A stretch of DNA of 64,000 nt from Hymenoscyphus infarciens (taxonomy: Eukaryota > Ascomycota > Leotiomycetes > Helotiales > Helotiaceae). A model generated the notes under the pieces. That model searched no databases, was not told the DNA's origin, and saw only the letters and a program-made list of their open reading frames with translations. Shown piece by piece: positions 36,680-47,009 of this stretch. Each line of letters begins with the position of its first letter. The first letter of the stretch is position 1. The DNA lies in assembly GCA_001414345.1 (NCBI GenBank), contig LLCB01000103.1, positions 112,196 through 176,195 of the forward strand, in the 5' to 3' direction. The translations under genes were made by a program, and so were the position numbers.

Positions 36680-36819
36680 TACTTCGTCCTGGGCGAAATA
36701 AACGTTAAACAAGGGGGGTCACTTTATATCCTTTTCGGGGGGTTTTAAAGTAGCATGAAGCACCGGAAATGTGGCGATTACCCCATTGGAATAACGTTTA
36801 GTTCGCCCGGGACGAAGTA
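36680..36819. mobile_element. MITE with 26-bp inverted repeats and TA target duplication
   Basis: The arms 36682-36707 and 36792-36817 (outer end CTTCGTCC) are inverted complements with two mismatches. A TA dinucleotide sits immediately outside each arm (36680-36681 and 36818-36819), the target duplication of Tc1/mariner-type transposons. The 136-bp body is non-coding, so it would need a transposase supplied from elsewhere. Confidence 0.75.
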
Positions 36820-37159
36820 GATCCATTCGTATATTTAGTTTCCCCAACACATGAAAACATATTAAAACGTCGAACTATAAAGTCGAAATTGGCTCCGGCA
36901 GTGCTTTCTGTCGTCGGCTGTCGGAGAAAGGTTATGCGAGACACCTTTCGAGTACCGATGAGCAACGAGCGTAATTGTCTAGGATTAGTAGTCAAGAACG
37001 AGAACTGATCTTCGAGATTGAACTCGAGAAAGGTAAAATAAAATATAAAACCCCTGAGCTATGAAAGTAAGTAGCTGCCAAGATGATTCTCAATCTAGGT
37101 TTGGCTCGTTAAGTAAGGATCTCGGAAGAAAAAACTCCGCCGATTTGAGATGGATTTGA

Positions 37160-37520
37160 GGCACCAGCCGTACCCAAACCTTATTTATAATTTTAATTCT
37201 CAACTAACTCGCTAACTAATCTCTTAAAAATTCTTAAACTTTATCGACTTTCTAATAACACTCTTAGGAATCGATCTATATTTTTATTATATTTTTCCAA
37301 CTTTATTTGACCTTATAGTGTAATTTCTTTTGCTAGGGTGGAGTTTTTCTTCCATGTACGGAGAGCTGGCCTTCCCTAGTTCAGGTCATCTCACTGCAAG
37401 TGTTTACTTCTCTATGTTTCTAGACCGTGCGAGTCGATATGATAAATCTATTTCTATTTTAATCTAGCAATTTTTTATATAGAAATAAGAACAAATCTTT
37501 GAGATGTTATTAACCTCTTT
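37160..37520. repeat. small AT-rich patch with RIP-like composition
   Basis: An abrupt AT-rich stretch poor in CpA, similar in texture to the large block at 3.7-13.4 kb but only a few hundred bases long. It may be a fragment of a RIP-mutated repeat. No ends can be defined. Confidence 0.4.
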
Positions 37521-39540
37521 ATATACTATTTTAAAAGTTCAGCTGCCTATATCGCTTGGTACGGCTTTGTTTATTTCATTAAACTCGGGCCGTTTCCATG
37601 GTGTTCCTGATAGCATCTCAGGGGATATGGAGACGTTTGTTATAACGAAACAGGGTCGGGGTTCCTTAAGGAGTGACTGCGTGAACCTTTTTGACAATGT
37701 TTATTCTCGACATTCGGAGAGGATCAAAGATGATTGATTTCTTTTTTGAACTTTCGGCCTCCTTCGAGCCGGTGGATCCGAAAGCGGAAGTTCTGCATTT
37801 CGCGGCCCACGTCGTCCGGAAAAGGGGGTTTTCATCTGTTGCAACGGCTCGGTGCCAATGACTGACTGCAACGACAAGACCGATGCATGTTCGGGGGAAA
37901 ACAGACATCACCTCCGTACCGTGGTTTGGAAGACCTTGGAATCTGCAGTGTCTGCATCGTGCGGGGGTCGTGTGCTAGAAGAGTTGAAGTGAATGGGTAC
38001 GGAGTGTCCAATGCAGTGCCTTGGTGGTGATGCGGATCCAAAAGTCGGCTGAATATGCAATTGGGTTTTGGTAGCGAGGGTTTTGCGGGGAATTGCTGCT
38101 TTCTACAACACCGTGTACTCCGTACGAGCTTTCGTGTATCGGCACTTTGGTTGAGTATTCATGATGACGCGGTAGTATGACAGCGTTGTGATATGGAAGT
38201 TGGAAGTGGTTGGGTGATTTGGAGAACCAGGAGATTTGATGGTGGTGCTCGAGGATTGATATGCTTGGTAGGGAGGGAGGGGTACTCGTACAGTAAGTCG
38301 AAAGAAAAGGAATTACGAACTTCCCACAGCATGGTGTCCCCAGACATGCTGGGCACCAAGTGTTGGAACTAACCACCTTAGTTCACCCTTGGTACGTAGT
38401 ATGCTTATTCTCAAAATACCCGTATTTAGGTGGCCATTTTTGCCGGTGATGGTGCTCTGGGTGCACAGTACAGTACAGTACAGTACAGGACAGTACCTTA
38501 AAAAAACAGTACAGAAACGAAGGGATAGCGAATGGCAGGTGTTACAAACAGGATTCTGGGCTGGCCCGGAGCTGAAAGGAAGATTCCTCCATTGTACTCG
38601 AGTAGGTACTCTCCATTCCATTCCATGAAGATTACGGGGATGAATGCTGTGGTGATAGTGCGTGTGTAAATGAAGCTGGAAATGGAACAGAATACTCCCG
38701 TCCAGCCAACGCGTCAGATCAGATACGGAGATTTAGACAATAAAACGATATGCTCTTGACTTCCAGAAACCAGACCGTGCAGGTGAGCTCAAGAGTCGAG
38801 AGTCAAAACTTTCTTTATCAGTGGAGCCGGGCCAAGTCCTCGCTTGGTTAGTACCTTACGAGTACTGGCGTCTTCTCCCACCCCCCTACTCGTATCAGAT
38901 GCTACTGTACAGTAACGGCCATACTGGAATACAGCCGCCCAACCGGATGTTGTAACCAGCTGCCGTCAGCAATCAATTTCATGCGAGTAGTGAGCAAGCA
39001 GTGTGAGCAACGCGACTGGAGTAGTACTCAAGGGCTGGTCCATGATGATTCTAACTTAGGTAGCTACAAATGCCACGACTGGCCATCCACACCCATGGCA
39101 TGGCCATCGTCGAAATCGCGTTGCACATGGATGCATTACCGACTTCGTCTCCAGGAACTTTGAAGAGGCCCCATTAGGTCCATGGGGCCGATGGCCTTGC
39201 GAGAAAGAGTCAAAGAGGTCTACCAAGTGGGTTTGTACTTGTATTAATACGACCGGCTCACGTGCACAGCAGGTGGAGTGGAGAGCTACGTGTAGACCTT
39301 GTAAAGTGTGAGCATGAGCATAAGCTGGAGCTAGAGAGAGAGAGAGCAATAGCAATAGCAATAGCAATATATGAGAAGTCGAATCCCATTTGCAGCTGCC
39401 TACGGCTACGGAGATGTTCTTGAGTTTCTTCTGAAGGAATTGTTTCTGCTGTGTGACCAAGTGACGTTGGAATAAAGCAAGTAGTAAGTAGTCCAGTCTT
39501 ATTAGTCTGACAGACGGTTCTGTCCTCCCCAAACGCCAGC

Positions 39541-40658
39541 AATAGCTCAGCTCCCTCCAGCTTAGCTTCGCCTTACCCGACTAACCTCCGCTGTCACTCA
39601 CTCGCTCACACGAACTTCACCTCACTCTAGTCGGCATCCTCACTCCTTCGAGTTGCATCAATATCTCTCCTTTCCACTCAAACTTAAACTTGGCTCGTCA
39701 GCCTGGTCCAACTGCCAGCCAACTGCCAGCCAACTGCCAGCCAACCAGCTGTACCCAACGAGGCTTCGGCGCGCTCAAAACAAAGCCGACTTGCAGCCTT
39801 TTTTCCACAATATCTCCCAGCCCTCACATGCTTTGTTTTTTCCGTACTCGTACCACCACCGCCCGAATCACTTCAACCCCTCAACCCTTGCGAAACAAAA
39901 CAGCAATGTCAATCCCACACCCGCACCATATCTAAGATTAGGGGTCCTCGACCAAAAGCAACTTCTCACCACTTTTCTTCTTCCGACTTCGCCTTTGCAT
40001 ATACTGCTGGCCTTCCCCTCTACCCCTCCACGCCGACCTTCTTCTACCACCCGCCTTTCCCTTGAGCGCTCTCATAAACTCTTTCACCTGTTTCTGCGAA
40101 ATTGGTTGGGCAACTGACCGTGACAGCAATTGAAGTAAGTAGTACCGGGTTTTCAGCTCGGGCAGCTTTTTGAAATCTCACATAAGAAGAACTCCACTAA
40201 TTTGTGAATGTCGTAGGCAAAGGTGAATCCCACCAACTTTCAACTTCGCTCTCTGCAATCATCCGATCTACTTCGTGACAGTTGCCAGCGACTCACCCAC
40301 TCGTCCGCTTCAATTCATCTCTCACTTTGTTTCCTTTGCTACCAACCATTCACTTGTTACTGCGATCACGACTGTACAAATAGCTGCCAACTGTATCGGT
40401 ATTACTTTTCAACCAACCTGAAGAATTCAAGTTGGTCTAAAGTTGAAGCCGATAGAGAGGTACCACCATCTAGGTGCACTGCGCCACTCCTCTACAGCAA
40501 CCCCTCCTTGACGCATCGCCAAAGGTCGAGCCGAAAAAAATAAATCCCCGCCATCACGCCTCATCACCCACCCACACACAGACACCCTCAGAAACAAACT
40601 TATTCCTCGCCACGACGACAATCAATCTATGGACTTTGCAAGCTCATAAACAGCCAAA
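39541..40658 (+). promoter_or_regulatory. likely promoter and long leader of the 1082-aa gene
   Basis: About 1.1 kb of plus-strand sequence rich in C and T, as in fungal promoters and 5' leaders, directly upstream of the start codon at 40659. It has three copies of an 11-bp CCAACTGCCAG unit (about 39,707-39,742) and a candidate intron donor at about 40,133 (AAG then GTAAGT-like). A 154-codon frame (39653-40117) would act as an upstream ORF if transcription starts early; it shows no protein family features. Many short ATGs make translational control possible. Confidence 0.35.
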
Positions 40659-43600
40659 ATGTCGGGTAGAAGCGCTCATGTGCGCAAGGAGAAGTCAAAG
40701 GTCAAGCCAATGGCCTCCAAACACCCATTGATCAGCCCTGCTGGGTCAGAGGGGGCGCCCTCCCTTTATGGACAGTTCCCCGGAGTTCCAGGTTCAAATG
40801 GCGAAAACATCAACAACTTCTATCCAGAATTAGATTGCACATCCCCTGTACAATCAGACTTCAATACTATCAAGACTGGATCAAGTGGCTCAGCCCATGG
40901 GGATGATTTCAAAGCACTCCCTGCTGGTGCTTACGCGCATGTTCAAAAGCCAGTCATTCCGGTTGGTTTCGAGTCTCGAATTGGGAAATCATCTTTTCGG
41001 GCCAAATTGGACGCGACGAGCGAGAGTATCCGCAACAACATTGCAAAGAAATTCGCCAAAACAAAAAAGGAGGAGGAAGGAAAAAGTTCACCAACTGCAT
41101 CCATCACTGTGCAGCCAGGCTCACATGAAATGGAATCACGGGGATCTTCTCTTCAAAAGATCAATAACTTTTCGGAGCTCCTGGGAGGCGACCCACATAT
41201 GAAGACACCAAATACACAGCAACAAATCTATTCATGGATTGGTTCAAAGGTTGAGCCATGGGTATATTCCCTCCGAAAAGACGGGGATGCGTGGGACAGC
41301 CATGGTGATACCTATGTCTATTTTGCAAGTCGAAGCGATACAACATCCCCATTTCGCACCCCATCCATGCGAGTCCACTCGTTCCTTCTTGAGGATAGTG
41401 GTTCTTCTGTCCTCAGAGATCTCCTTGAGCGCGGACGTGTGCAAAACTTCTCCAATGGCCACGGACATGGCAATACCGATCAGATTCATTATCATATTTA
41501 CCTGGCTCCACCACCTACGCTCTCTGCCGTTGATACACTTCGCCATCAGATTGCCAGTCGTAATCTTATTGCCTTGGCCTGTAAAATGAAGATGGTCGGT
41601 TTCAGCTTTTTCCAAGCACTTACTGATCTCCATGAGCGTCTCGAGGTATCCATGATGCCAGATGTTGACAGTGCCGGTAGGATCATTGATTGGTTAAGAG
41701 ACTTGGTGGGATTCGATTGCCGAAACAATCCAGTTCTTACTTGTGCAATTTTGGCCTGGAGTGAGAGCGCAGGCGTGCGATGGAAAGAGGGCTGGGTCGA
41801 GGCTTTTGTTCATGGCGTTGGGATGTACAACCGAATGTCAGCATTACCTGAGTGGCGAAATGTATCCCACGTTACGAGAGCCCACATGGAAAATAAGGAC
41901 CTTGCGCTCTACAGCATTGTCACAAGTTGTCAAGAACGCCTGACCGACTTCAACTTTGACGACATGTGGCCAGACATGAGCTCTACGGAACCCACGTCAA
42001 GGACAAGTTTTAAGAGAGCACAAATCTTTTTCCTTGAATACTACAAAACCACCTACCAAATTTGGCCACCACGGGACCCCAATGGAGAGGAGCTATGGCT
42101 TACAAGAAAACTGGTCCACAATATCCAACGGGACTTTGGAGGTCTTTACGACTACTTGGTCAATCGGGATGTCGTGTGGGAATGCTCCGAGGAACGCAGC
42201 AGCAGAAAATGGACTCTTGTGCACCCAAACAATAGCTCATTCCAGGCGGATACCCCGGATCTACCCTTCACGGATGTCCTGGTTGCTTTTGATAATCGAC
42301 ACCGGTATCCACACATTCCACATCCGTACTGCCTAGTTCCCAAGTTTCCACAAGAAGCTCAAAGTCCCTTCAAGAGCAACGTGAAGAACGGTTCTAGCAA
42401 GAGTGCTGGCAAGAAGCCTAACGTACCTCAGGATAAGCGAAAGATAGCAAAGGCATATAACGACTCAACCAATGTCTTCCAACTTAGGCCAGACTTTGTT
42501 CACAACAATCTAATCGAGAGCTTTCTCGCTTTCGAGAAGAACGATCAAGTAGATGACCTAGATCTAGCTGCGGCTCGAAGAGGCAGATGGGTATTGATTT
42601 ATGGGATTTTGCAATCGCTTGCAACACTGTCTGTGGACACCAAGGGCCTCGCTTATAAAGACGGTGTCCGATATCATTTGTGTCCTCCCGTTTCCTCCGA
42701 GGAAGGCCTTCCGCCATGGAGGGGTCAGGTCTCGAACGTAGAGTGGGCTAGGCATGATCAGAGTTATTGCTGGAAGACAGTGCATTCATGGGTTGATGAA
42801 CTACTCCAGGAACAGACCGCACCACCACCAACCCGCAGAGCTACTGGGAGTGGAACAACTTTTGTTGATAGCGAGCGTCCGGCGTCGTCTCTTCGTTCGC
42901 ATACTGCATCAACACTCATGTCTCCCACCATGCGCAGTATAGCCTCCCACTCACAACTCGGACGATCCCACAATGGCGGTGAGCATGATGGCTACAACAA
43001 CTATCCCCCAGGAATCGAGAAGTTAAACGAATGGCCAATTCGGGAACAGGAAAACGATTATGGACACGGTAGTGAGTATGGGCACGGTAGTAGAACCGGT
43101 AGCGAGTACGGTCAAGGCAGTGAAAACGGCCAATCACGAACTACTGGCAGCGAATATGCCCAATCAAGAAGTGCCGGCAGTGAGTATGGCTATGGAAGAG
43201 AATCTGTTCAAGGTAGAAGACAACCTCGTTCTTACAACCAAGATCACAGTCAACATGGAAGCCGTGATCAAAGCCGCGATCGTCTTGCATCGAACTCTCC
43301 ACAAGAATACGCCAGTCCTGTAGAGCAAGCCAAGATTCCGATTCGAAACCGCCATCAGGATGCTCAAGCCCGTGCCATGCCTTCAGAGGAGTACGCGAAT
43401 CCCATCGACAACGACCGTGGTTTTGTTCCACAGGAGTACGTTACCAGTCCAGTTGAGCAAGTCAGAGGACAATCTCGCAATCGACGCTCACCTGCCGCTG
43501 GCTCGCCACCCCCAGTTCCTCCGAACCACCCTGGTTATCCTCCTGGACAAGCACCAGTTCACTCCGGTCAACAAATTTACGACATGGGCCAAATCGATAG

Positions 43601-43907
43601 CCGAGACCGATCTCAAAACCGTCGTCAAGGACTCCCTCAAATCTCCCCAATTTCACCTCTCCAGTATCCCAGCGACCCAAGCAGAAATGGTAGATCCACT
43701 AGTGGAAACCACTTCGGTAGCGACGGAGCCAGCGATGAGAGTTTAGAGCGAGAACGAGAGCCACTTCGTACTCGTCGAGCACCAATCCTTCCACCTCTTG
43801 AATACGTCACTGGTGATCATGGCCGCGGTCAAGTTCTCCATGCAAATCGTTCTCAACAACGTGGTCCCGTCGTTCGTCAACAGGATGGCCAGGCTTACAA
43901 TTTCTGA
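40659..43907 (+). CDS. conserved fungal protein of unknown function (1082 aa, single exon)
   Basis: One uninterrupted frame of 1082 codons. Residues 1-180 are polar, with a Lys-rich patch (IAKKFAKTKKEEE). Residues about 185-600 are ordered-looking: YSWIGSKVEPWVYSLRKDG, GDTYVYFASR, HYHIYLAPP, LRDLVGFDCRNNPVLTCAIL and FFLEYYKTTYQIWPPRDPNG. From memory this resembles the ascomycete DUF8004 family, not verified by search. The C-terminal third is disordered: from about residue 800 it carries five GSEY-type repeats rich in Gly, Ser and Tyr, then repeated EYASPVEQ / EYANPIDN / EYVTSPVEQ units, and Arg/Gln-rich sequence to the end. No signal peptide or membrane segment. Function is unknown; the tail suggests a scaffold or phosphorylated adaptor, which is inference. 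The start Met follows a CCAAA context and is the first in the frame. Confidence 0.85.
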   Translation: MSGRSAHVRKEKSKVKPMASKHPLISPAGSEGAPSLYGQFPGVPGSNGENINNFYPELDCTSPVQSDFNTIKTGSSGSAHGDDFKALPAGAYAHVQKPVIPVGFESRIGKSSFRAKLDATSESIRNNIAKKFAKTKKEEEGKSSPTASITVQPGSHEMESRGSSLQKINNFSELLGGDPHMKTPNTQQQIYSWIGSKVEPWVYSLRKDGDAWDSHGDTYVYFASRSDTTSPFRTPSMRVHSFLLEDSGSSVLRDLLERGRVQNFSNGHGHGNTDQIHYHIYLAPPPTLSAVDTLRHQIASRNLIALACKMKMVGFSFFQALTDLHERLEVSMMPDVDSAGRIIDWLRDLVGFDCRNNPVLTCAILAWSESAGVRWKEGWVEAFVHGVGMYNRMSALPEWRNVSHVTRAHMENKDLALYSIVTSCQERLTDFNFDDMWPDMSSTEPTSRTSFKRAQIFFLEYYKTTYQIWPPRDPNGEELWLTRKLVHNIQRDFGGLYDYLVNRDVVWECSEERSSRKWTLVHPNNSSFQADTPDLPFTDVLVAFDNRHRYPHIPHPYCLVPKFPQEAQSPFKSNVKNGSSKSAGKKPNVPQDKRKIAKAYNDSTNVFQLRPDFVHNNLIESFLAFEKNDQVDDLDLAAARRGRWVLIYGILQSLATLSVDTKGLAYKDGVRYHLCPPVSSEEGLPPWRGQVSNVEWARHDQSYCWKTVHSWVDELLQEQTAPPPTRRATGSGTTFVDSERPASSLRSHTASTLMSPTMRSIASHSQLGRSHNGGEHDGYNNYPPGIEKLNEWPIREQENDYGHGSEYGHGSRTGSEYGQGSENGQSRTTGSEYAQSRSAGSEYGYGRESVQGRRQPRSYNQDHSQHGSRDQSRDRLASNSPQEYASPVEQAKIPIRNRHQDAQARAMPSEEYANPIDNDRGFVPQEYVTSPVEQVRGQSRNRRSPAAGSPPPVPPNHPGYPPGQAPVHSGQQIYDMGQIDSRDRSQNRRQGLPQISPISPLQYPSDPSRNGRSTSGNHFGSDGASDESLEREREPLRTRRAPILPPLEYVTGDHGRGQVLHANRSQQRGPVVRQQDGQAYNF

Positions 43908-45218
43908 TTGCCATTTCCTGGATCATGACCCAGGTCCTCGAAGTACGTCTTTAATCATTATTTATATGGATGGAAAAGAGTGATTCTGGATGACATGCAG
44001 CGCACGTTTCTCAGATTCATCGAAGTACATTTCTTTAGAACAAATTTTGTCTCTTGTAGAATGGAAAAGATACACCTCCTGGTTCTCTACTCCTGGTTTT
44101 TTGCCTCATCACCTTTGGATGGAAACAGGACAACAAGGACCAAAACCCCTCCTTATAACTTGCAGCAAACCTCTTGTTTATAGGATACCGGGAATTTGGC
44201 AATAATTGTGGATAGGAAGGTTTGAAGTGACGGAAATGGGGCAATACTTTGGCAATACAGAATAACCACACCATTTTTCCTTTCCTTTTCACACGAGAAC
44301 CACGACATACATTTGCCATCACATCACAAACTTTGTAGGAATACGACAGACATCATCAAGAACGACTTTCCCCCCGGCACGACAGACACAATAATTGTAT
44401 TATGTACTATTTTCCTTTCTTGTTTTTTTTTTTTTCAATTTTCACATGGCCTGGTCGATGAAGGGATTGATGGAACGTTTGTTTATGGGCAGAATGGATG
44501 GCGCTAGACGAGTTTACGAGATTTCTTCTCATTCTCTCGAGTTTGGAATGGGAACTCGAAGCTTCCTTGTATGAATGTCATGGTTATGGATGCAGATGGG
44601 AAGGACTACTTTTGCCTGGATCTTCTTTCTGGGCTGGATGGATGGTATGGACGCGGTTTTCAGTCTGGAGCGATGGAATTCTGTTAATAGAACTCACCTG
44701 AATGTGATGCCCTTGATGTAGATAGTTTGCAATAAAAAGAAGAATGATATAAAAGTCGTGTGCTTTTGAATTTATCTGGTCAAGTGATTTTTCTTCCAGG
44801 TGATGAATAGCAAGCAGCCTTGGGGGAAACCCGTAAGATTCAGGTGTTTAGTGAACAGGAATTGAATTAGAATATATTGATAACGGTGGCTCTTTCCTTC
44901 CTTGTGTGGCAAAACAGTTCACCTCTTATCTCAGACTTTAAGTTTCTTAATTCTCCCTTCTTCAAATCACTGTACAGCTAGTTCCAATCAATCCTAAAAC
45001 CTCCCACCCCACTACAAGCGGGGGACATTTTTCACCCCTCCAAAAAAAAAGAGTTCATCCGAGAACCCCGCCATCACCACACAAGACTCGCACAACCACC
45101 CTCCAGAATTCTACCATCCTCCCTCCCCCAGTCTTAACAGCACAAAATCCACTATCCTTCCAGCAACCCAAAACCTACGACCTCAATCGCTCATCCTCCC
45201 ACGAGGTCCAGGGAAAAA
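43908..45218. other. intergenic region, DPH2 promoter at right end
   Basis: No coding frame with recognisable motifs. The stretch from about 45,000 to 45,218 is strongly C-rich with few G, typical of a fungal leader before the DPH2 start codon. A T-run lies at about 44,424-44,437. Confidence 0.4.
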
Positions 45219-47009
45219 ATGGCTGAACAAGTCGCCCCACCCATCCTCTCAACCCCCCAAGAAACAAACCTCTTCGAGGACCCAACGCCTGTATCTGCGG
45301 TTCCGCGGAGGAAACACACGAAAGGCGAGATTTATGCTATATATGAGGTTGAGAGGACGGCGAGGGAGATTATAAGGGGGGGGTGGAGGAGAGTTGCGCT
45401 GCAGTTTCCTGATGGGATGTTGGGGGATGCGCCGGGGGTTTTTGAGGGGTTGGAGGGGGAGATTTTACGGTTGGAACGGGAGGGGGTTGGGAGGATAGAG
45501 GCAGCCAATGGTGAGGGTTTCAATGGGGGAAAGGCAGAGGAAGGGGAGGGGAGGGAGGTAGAGATAAATGGTGCTGGGAAGGTAGCAGAGAATGCAAACC
45601 GATCGGGCGGCAAGGAAAAGATACGACTCGCTATATTGGCAGATACATCTTATGGCTCCTGCTGCGTCGACGAAATAGCAGCTGAACACACGAATGCAGA
45701 GGTAGTCATCCACTACGGTCGTGCCTGTCTCTCGCCCACAGCGCGATTACCAGTAATTTACATATACACCACTCTCCCCCTCGACATACCCTCAGTCCTC
45801 GAAGCATTCGAGCAGAATTTCGAAAGGGAAGCGGAAGAGGGAAGGGGAGAGAAGGTTGTAGTTATGGCGGACTTGACATATCATTCTCATGTCCCCTCTC
45901 TTTTAGACTCGTTAAGGAAGAAGGGGTGGAAGAATATTCGAGGTACCTCAGTAGTTCACGACCCCCTAGCACCAATACCAAACCGAAAAATCACCTGGGA
46001 AGAAAGCGAGGACGATGAGGGATTGCGAAATTGGAAAATCTGGCACATCTCCCAGCCCCCCACCTCCCTCCTCCTAACCCTCTCCTCCCGAATAGCAGAA
46101 CTCCTAATCTATCCCACCGACACAACCTCCTCCTCAATACGACCCCAGACGTCCCGCCTTCTCTCCCGCCGCTACGCACACCTAACCTCCCTCTCAACAA
46201 CCCCCATAATTGGCATCCTTATAAACACCCTCTCCCTCACCTCCCTGCTTCCTTCCCTTTCCCTACTCAAAGATCTCATACATAGAGCGGGCAAGAAGAG
46301 CTACACGTTTTGCGTGGGGAAAGTTAATTCGGCGAAGATGGCGAATTTCTCCGAGGTTGGGGGGTGGGTTGTTGTGGGGTGTTGGGAGAGTAGTTTGTTG
46401 GAGGGGAATGAATTTTATGCGCCTGTTGTTACGCCTTTTGAGTTGAGTATTGCTTTGCAGAGTGATGAGGAACGGACTTGGGGTGGGGAGTGGAGGGGGG
46501 ATTTTGGGGTTTTGGGGGAGGAGGAAAACAAAAGAGTTGCGAGGGAGAAAATCGAGGTGGAGGGGGGAGGGGTGGAGATTTTGGCGCAGGATCAGGCTGG
46601 TGATGAAGTGGAGGGAGATGGAGATTCAGAAGAGGAATCTGAACCCCCTGCCTTCGACCTAAGAACTGGTCGTTATGTTTCTAATTCTCGACCTATGGGT
46701 AACAGAAAACCTGCTTCCACGGCAACCCCAACAACTACCAATAACTCCTCTTCTATTCATACCTCAACAGTTGAGGTGGGTGAACAGACTACTCTAGCTA
46801 GAAGAGCGAAAATGGATATCGCAAGTATCAACGGGACGGCGTCTCCAGGAGCGGAATTTCTGAGGAGTCAGAGGACTTGGACGGGGTTGGGTAGTGATTT
46901 TGATAGGGAAGACGGGGAGGTCAAGGATGAGGTTTCTGGGGCTATGGAGGAGGGGAGGAGAGGCGTTGCGAGGGGGTATGTTGTTGGTGAGGAGGGTGTG
47001 AGGACGTGA
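45219..47009 (+). CDS. DPH2: diphthamide biosynthesis protein 2 (596 aa, single exon)
   Basis: DPH2 pairs with DPH1 to transfer the 3-amino-3-carboxypropyl group of S-adenosylmethionine to a histidine of elongation factor 2, the first step of diphthamide synthesis, in the cytosol. Family sequence is clear: YEVERTAREI near the N-terminus, RRVALQFPDGMLGDAP, ILADTSYGSCCVDEIAAEH, VIHYGRACLSPTARLPVIY, FCVGKVNSAKMANFSEVGGWVVVGCWESS, and FYAPVVTPFELSIAL. Cysteines in SYGSCCVD, GRACLSP and VGCWES sit where the Fe-S-related cysteines of the family occur. An acidic low-complexity tail follows (EEESEPPAFDLRTGRY). An insert of about 35 residues after LRLEREG is rich in Gly/Glu. No intron. Codon choice changes sharply along the gene: purine-rich at 45.3-45.6 kb, pyrimidine-rich at 46.0-46.3 kb, purine-rich again after that. 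Confidence 0.92.
   Translation: MAEQVAPPILSTPQETNLFEDPTPVSAVPRRKHTKGEIYAIYEVERTAREIIRGGWRRVALQFPDGMLGDAPGVFEGLEGEILRLEREGVGRIEAANGEGFNGGKAEEGEGREVEINGAGKVAENANRSGGKEKIRLAILADTSYGSCCVDEIAAEHTNAEVVIHYGRACLSPTARLPVIYIYTTLPLDIPSVLEAFEQNFEREAEEGRGEKVVVMADLTYHSHVPSLLDSLRKKGWKNIRGTSVVHDPLAPIPNRKITWEESEDDEGLRNWKIWHISQPPTSLLLTLSSRIAELLIYPTDTTSSSIRPQTSRLLSRRYAHLTSLSTTPIIGILINTLSLTSLLPSLSLLKDLIHRAGKKSYTFCVGKVNSAKMANFSEVGGWVVVGCWESSLLEGNEFYAPVVTPFELSIALQSDEERTWGGEWRGDFGVLGEEENKRVAREKIEVEGGGVEILAQDQAGDEVEGDGDSEEESEPPAFDLRTGRYVSNSRPMGNRKPASTATPTTTNNSSSIHTSTVEVGEQTTLARRAKMDIASINGTASPGAEFLRSQRTWTGLGSDFDREDGEVKDEVSGAMEEGRRGVARGYVVGEEGVRT

Larger units (their letters stand above)
33304..39540. other. gene-free 6.2-kb interval
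   Basis: No frame shows a recognisable domain. Supported contents: a tRNA-like hairpin (34840-34900), tandem CAAGA units near 35,578-35,600, an ATAA microsatellite near 36,408-36,428, a TA-flanked MITE (36680-36819), an AT-rich RIP-like patch (about 37,160-37,520), an ACAGT/CAGTA microsatellite (about 38,466-38,492), and GA plus AGCAAT repeats near 39,332-39,369. A 236-codon plus-strand frame at 35170-35880 is listed separately. Confidence 0.5.

Noticed and set aside
39653..40117. 154-codon frame upstream of the 1082-aa gene as a separate gene
   Set aside because: Low-complexity, Pro/Ser/Leu/His-rich translation of a pyrimidine-rich leader; better seen as a possible upstream ORF.
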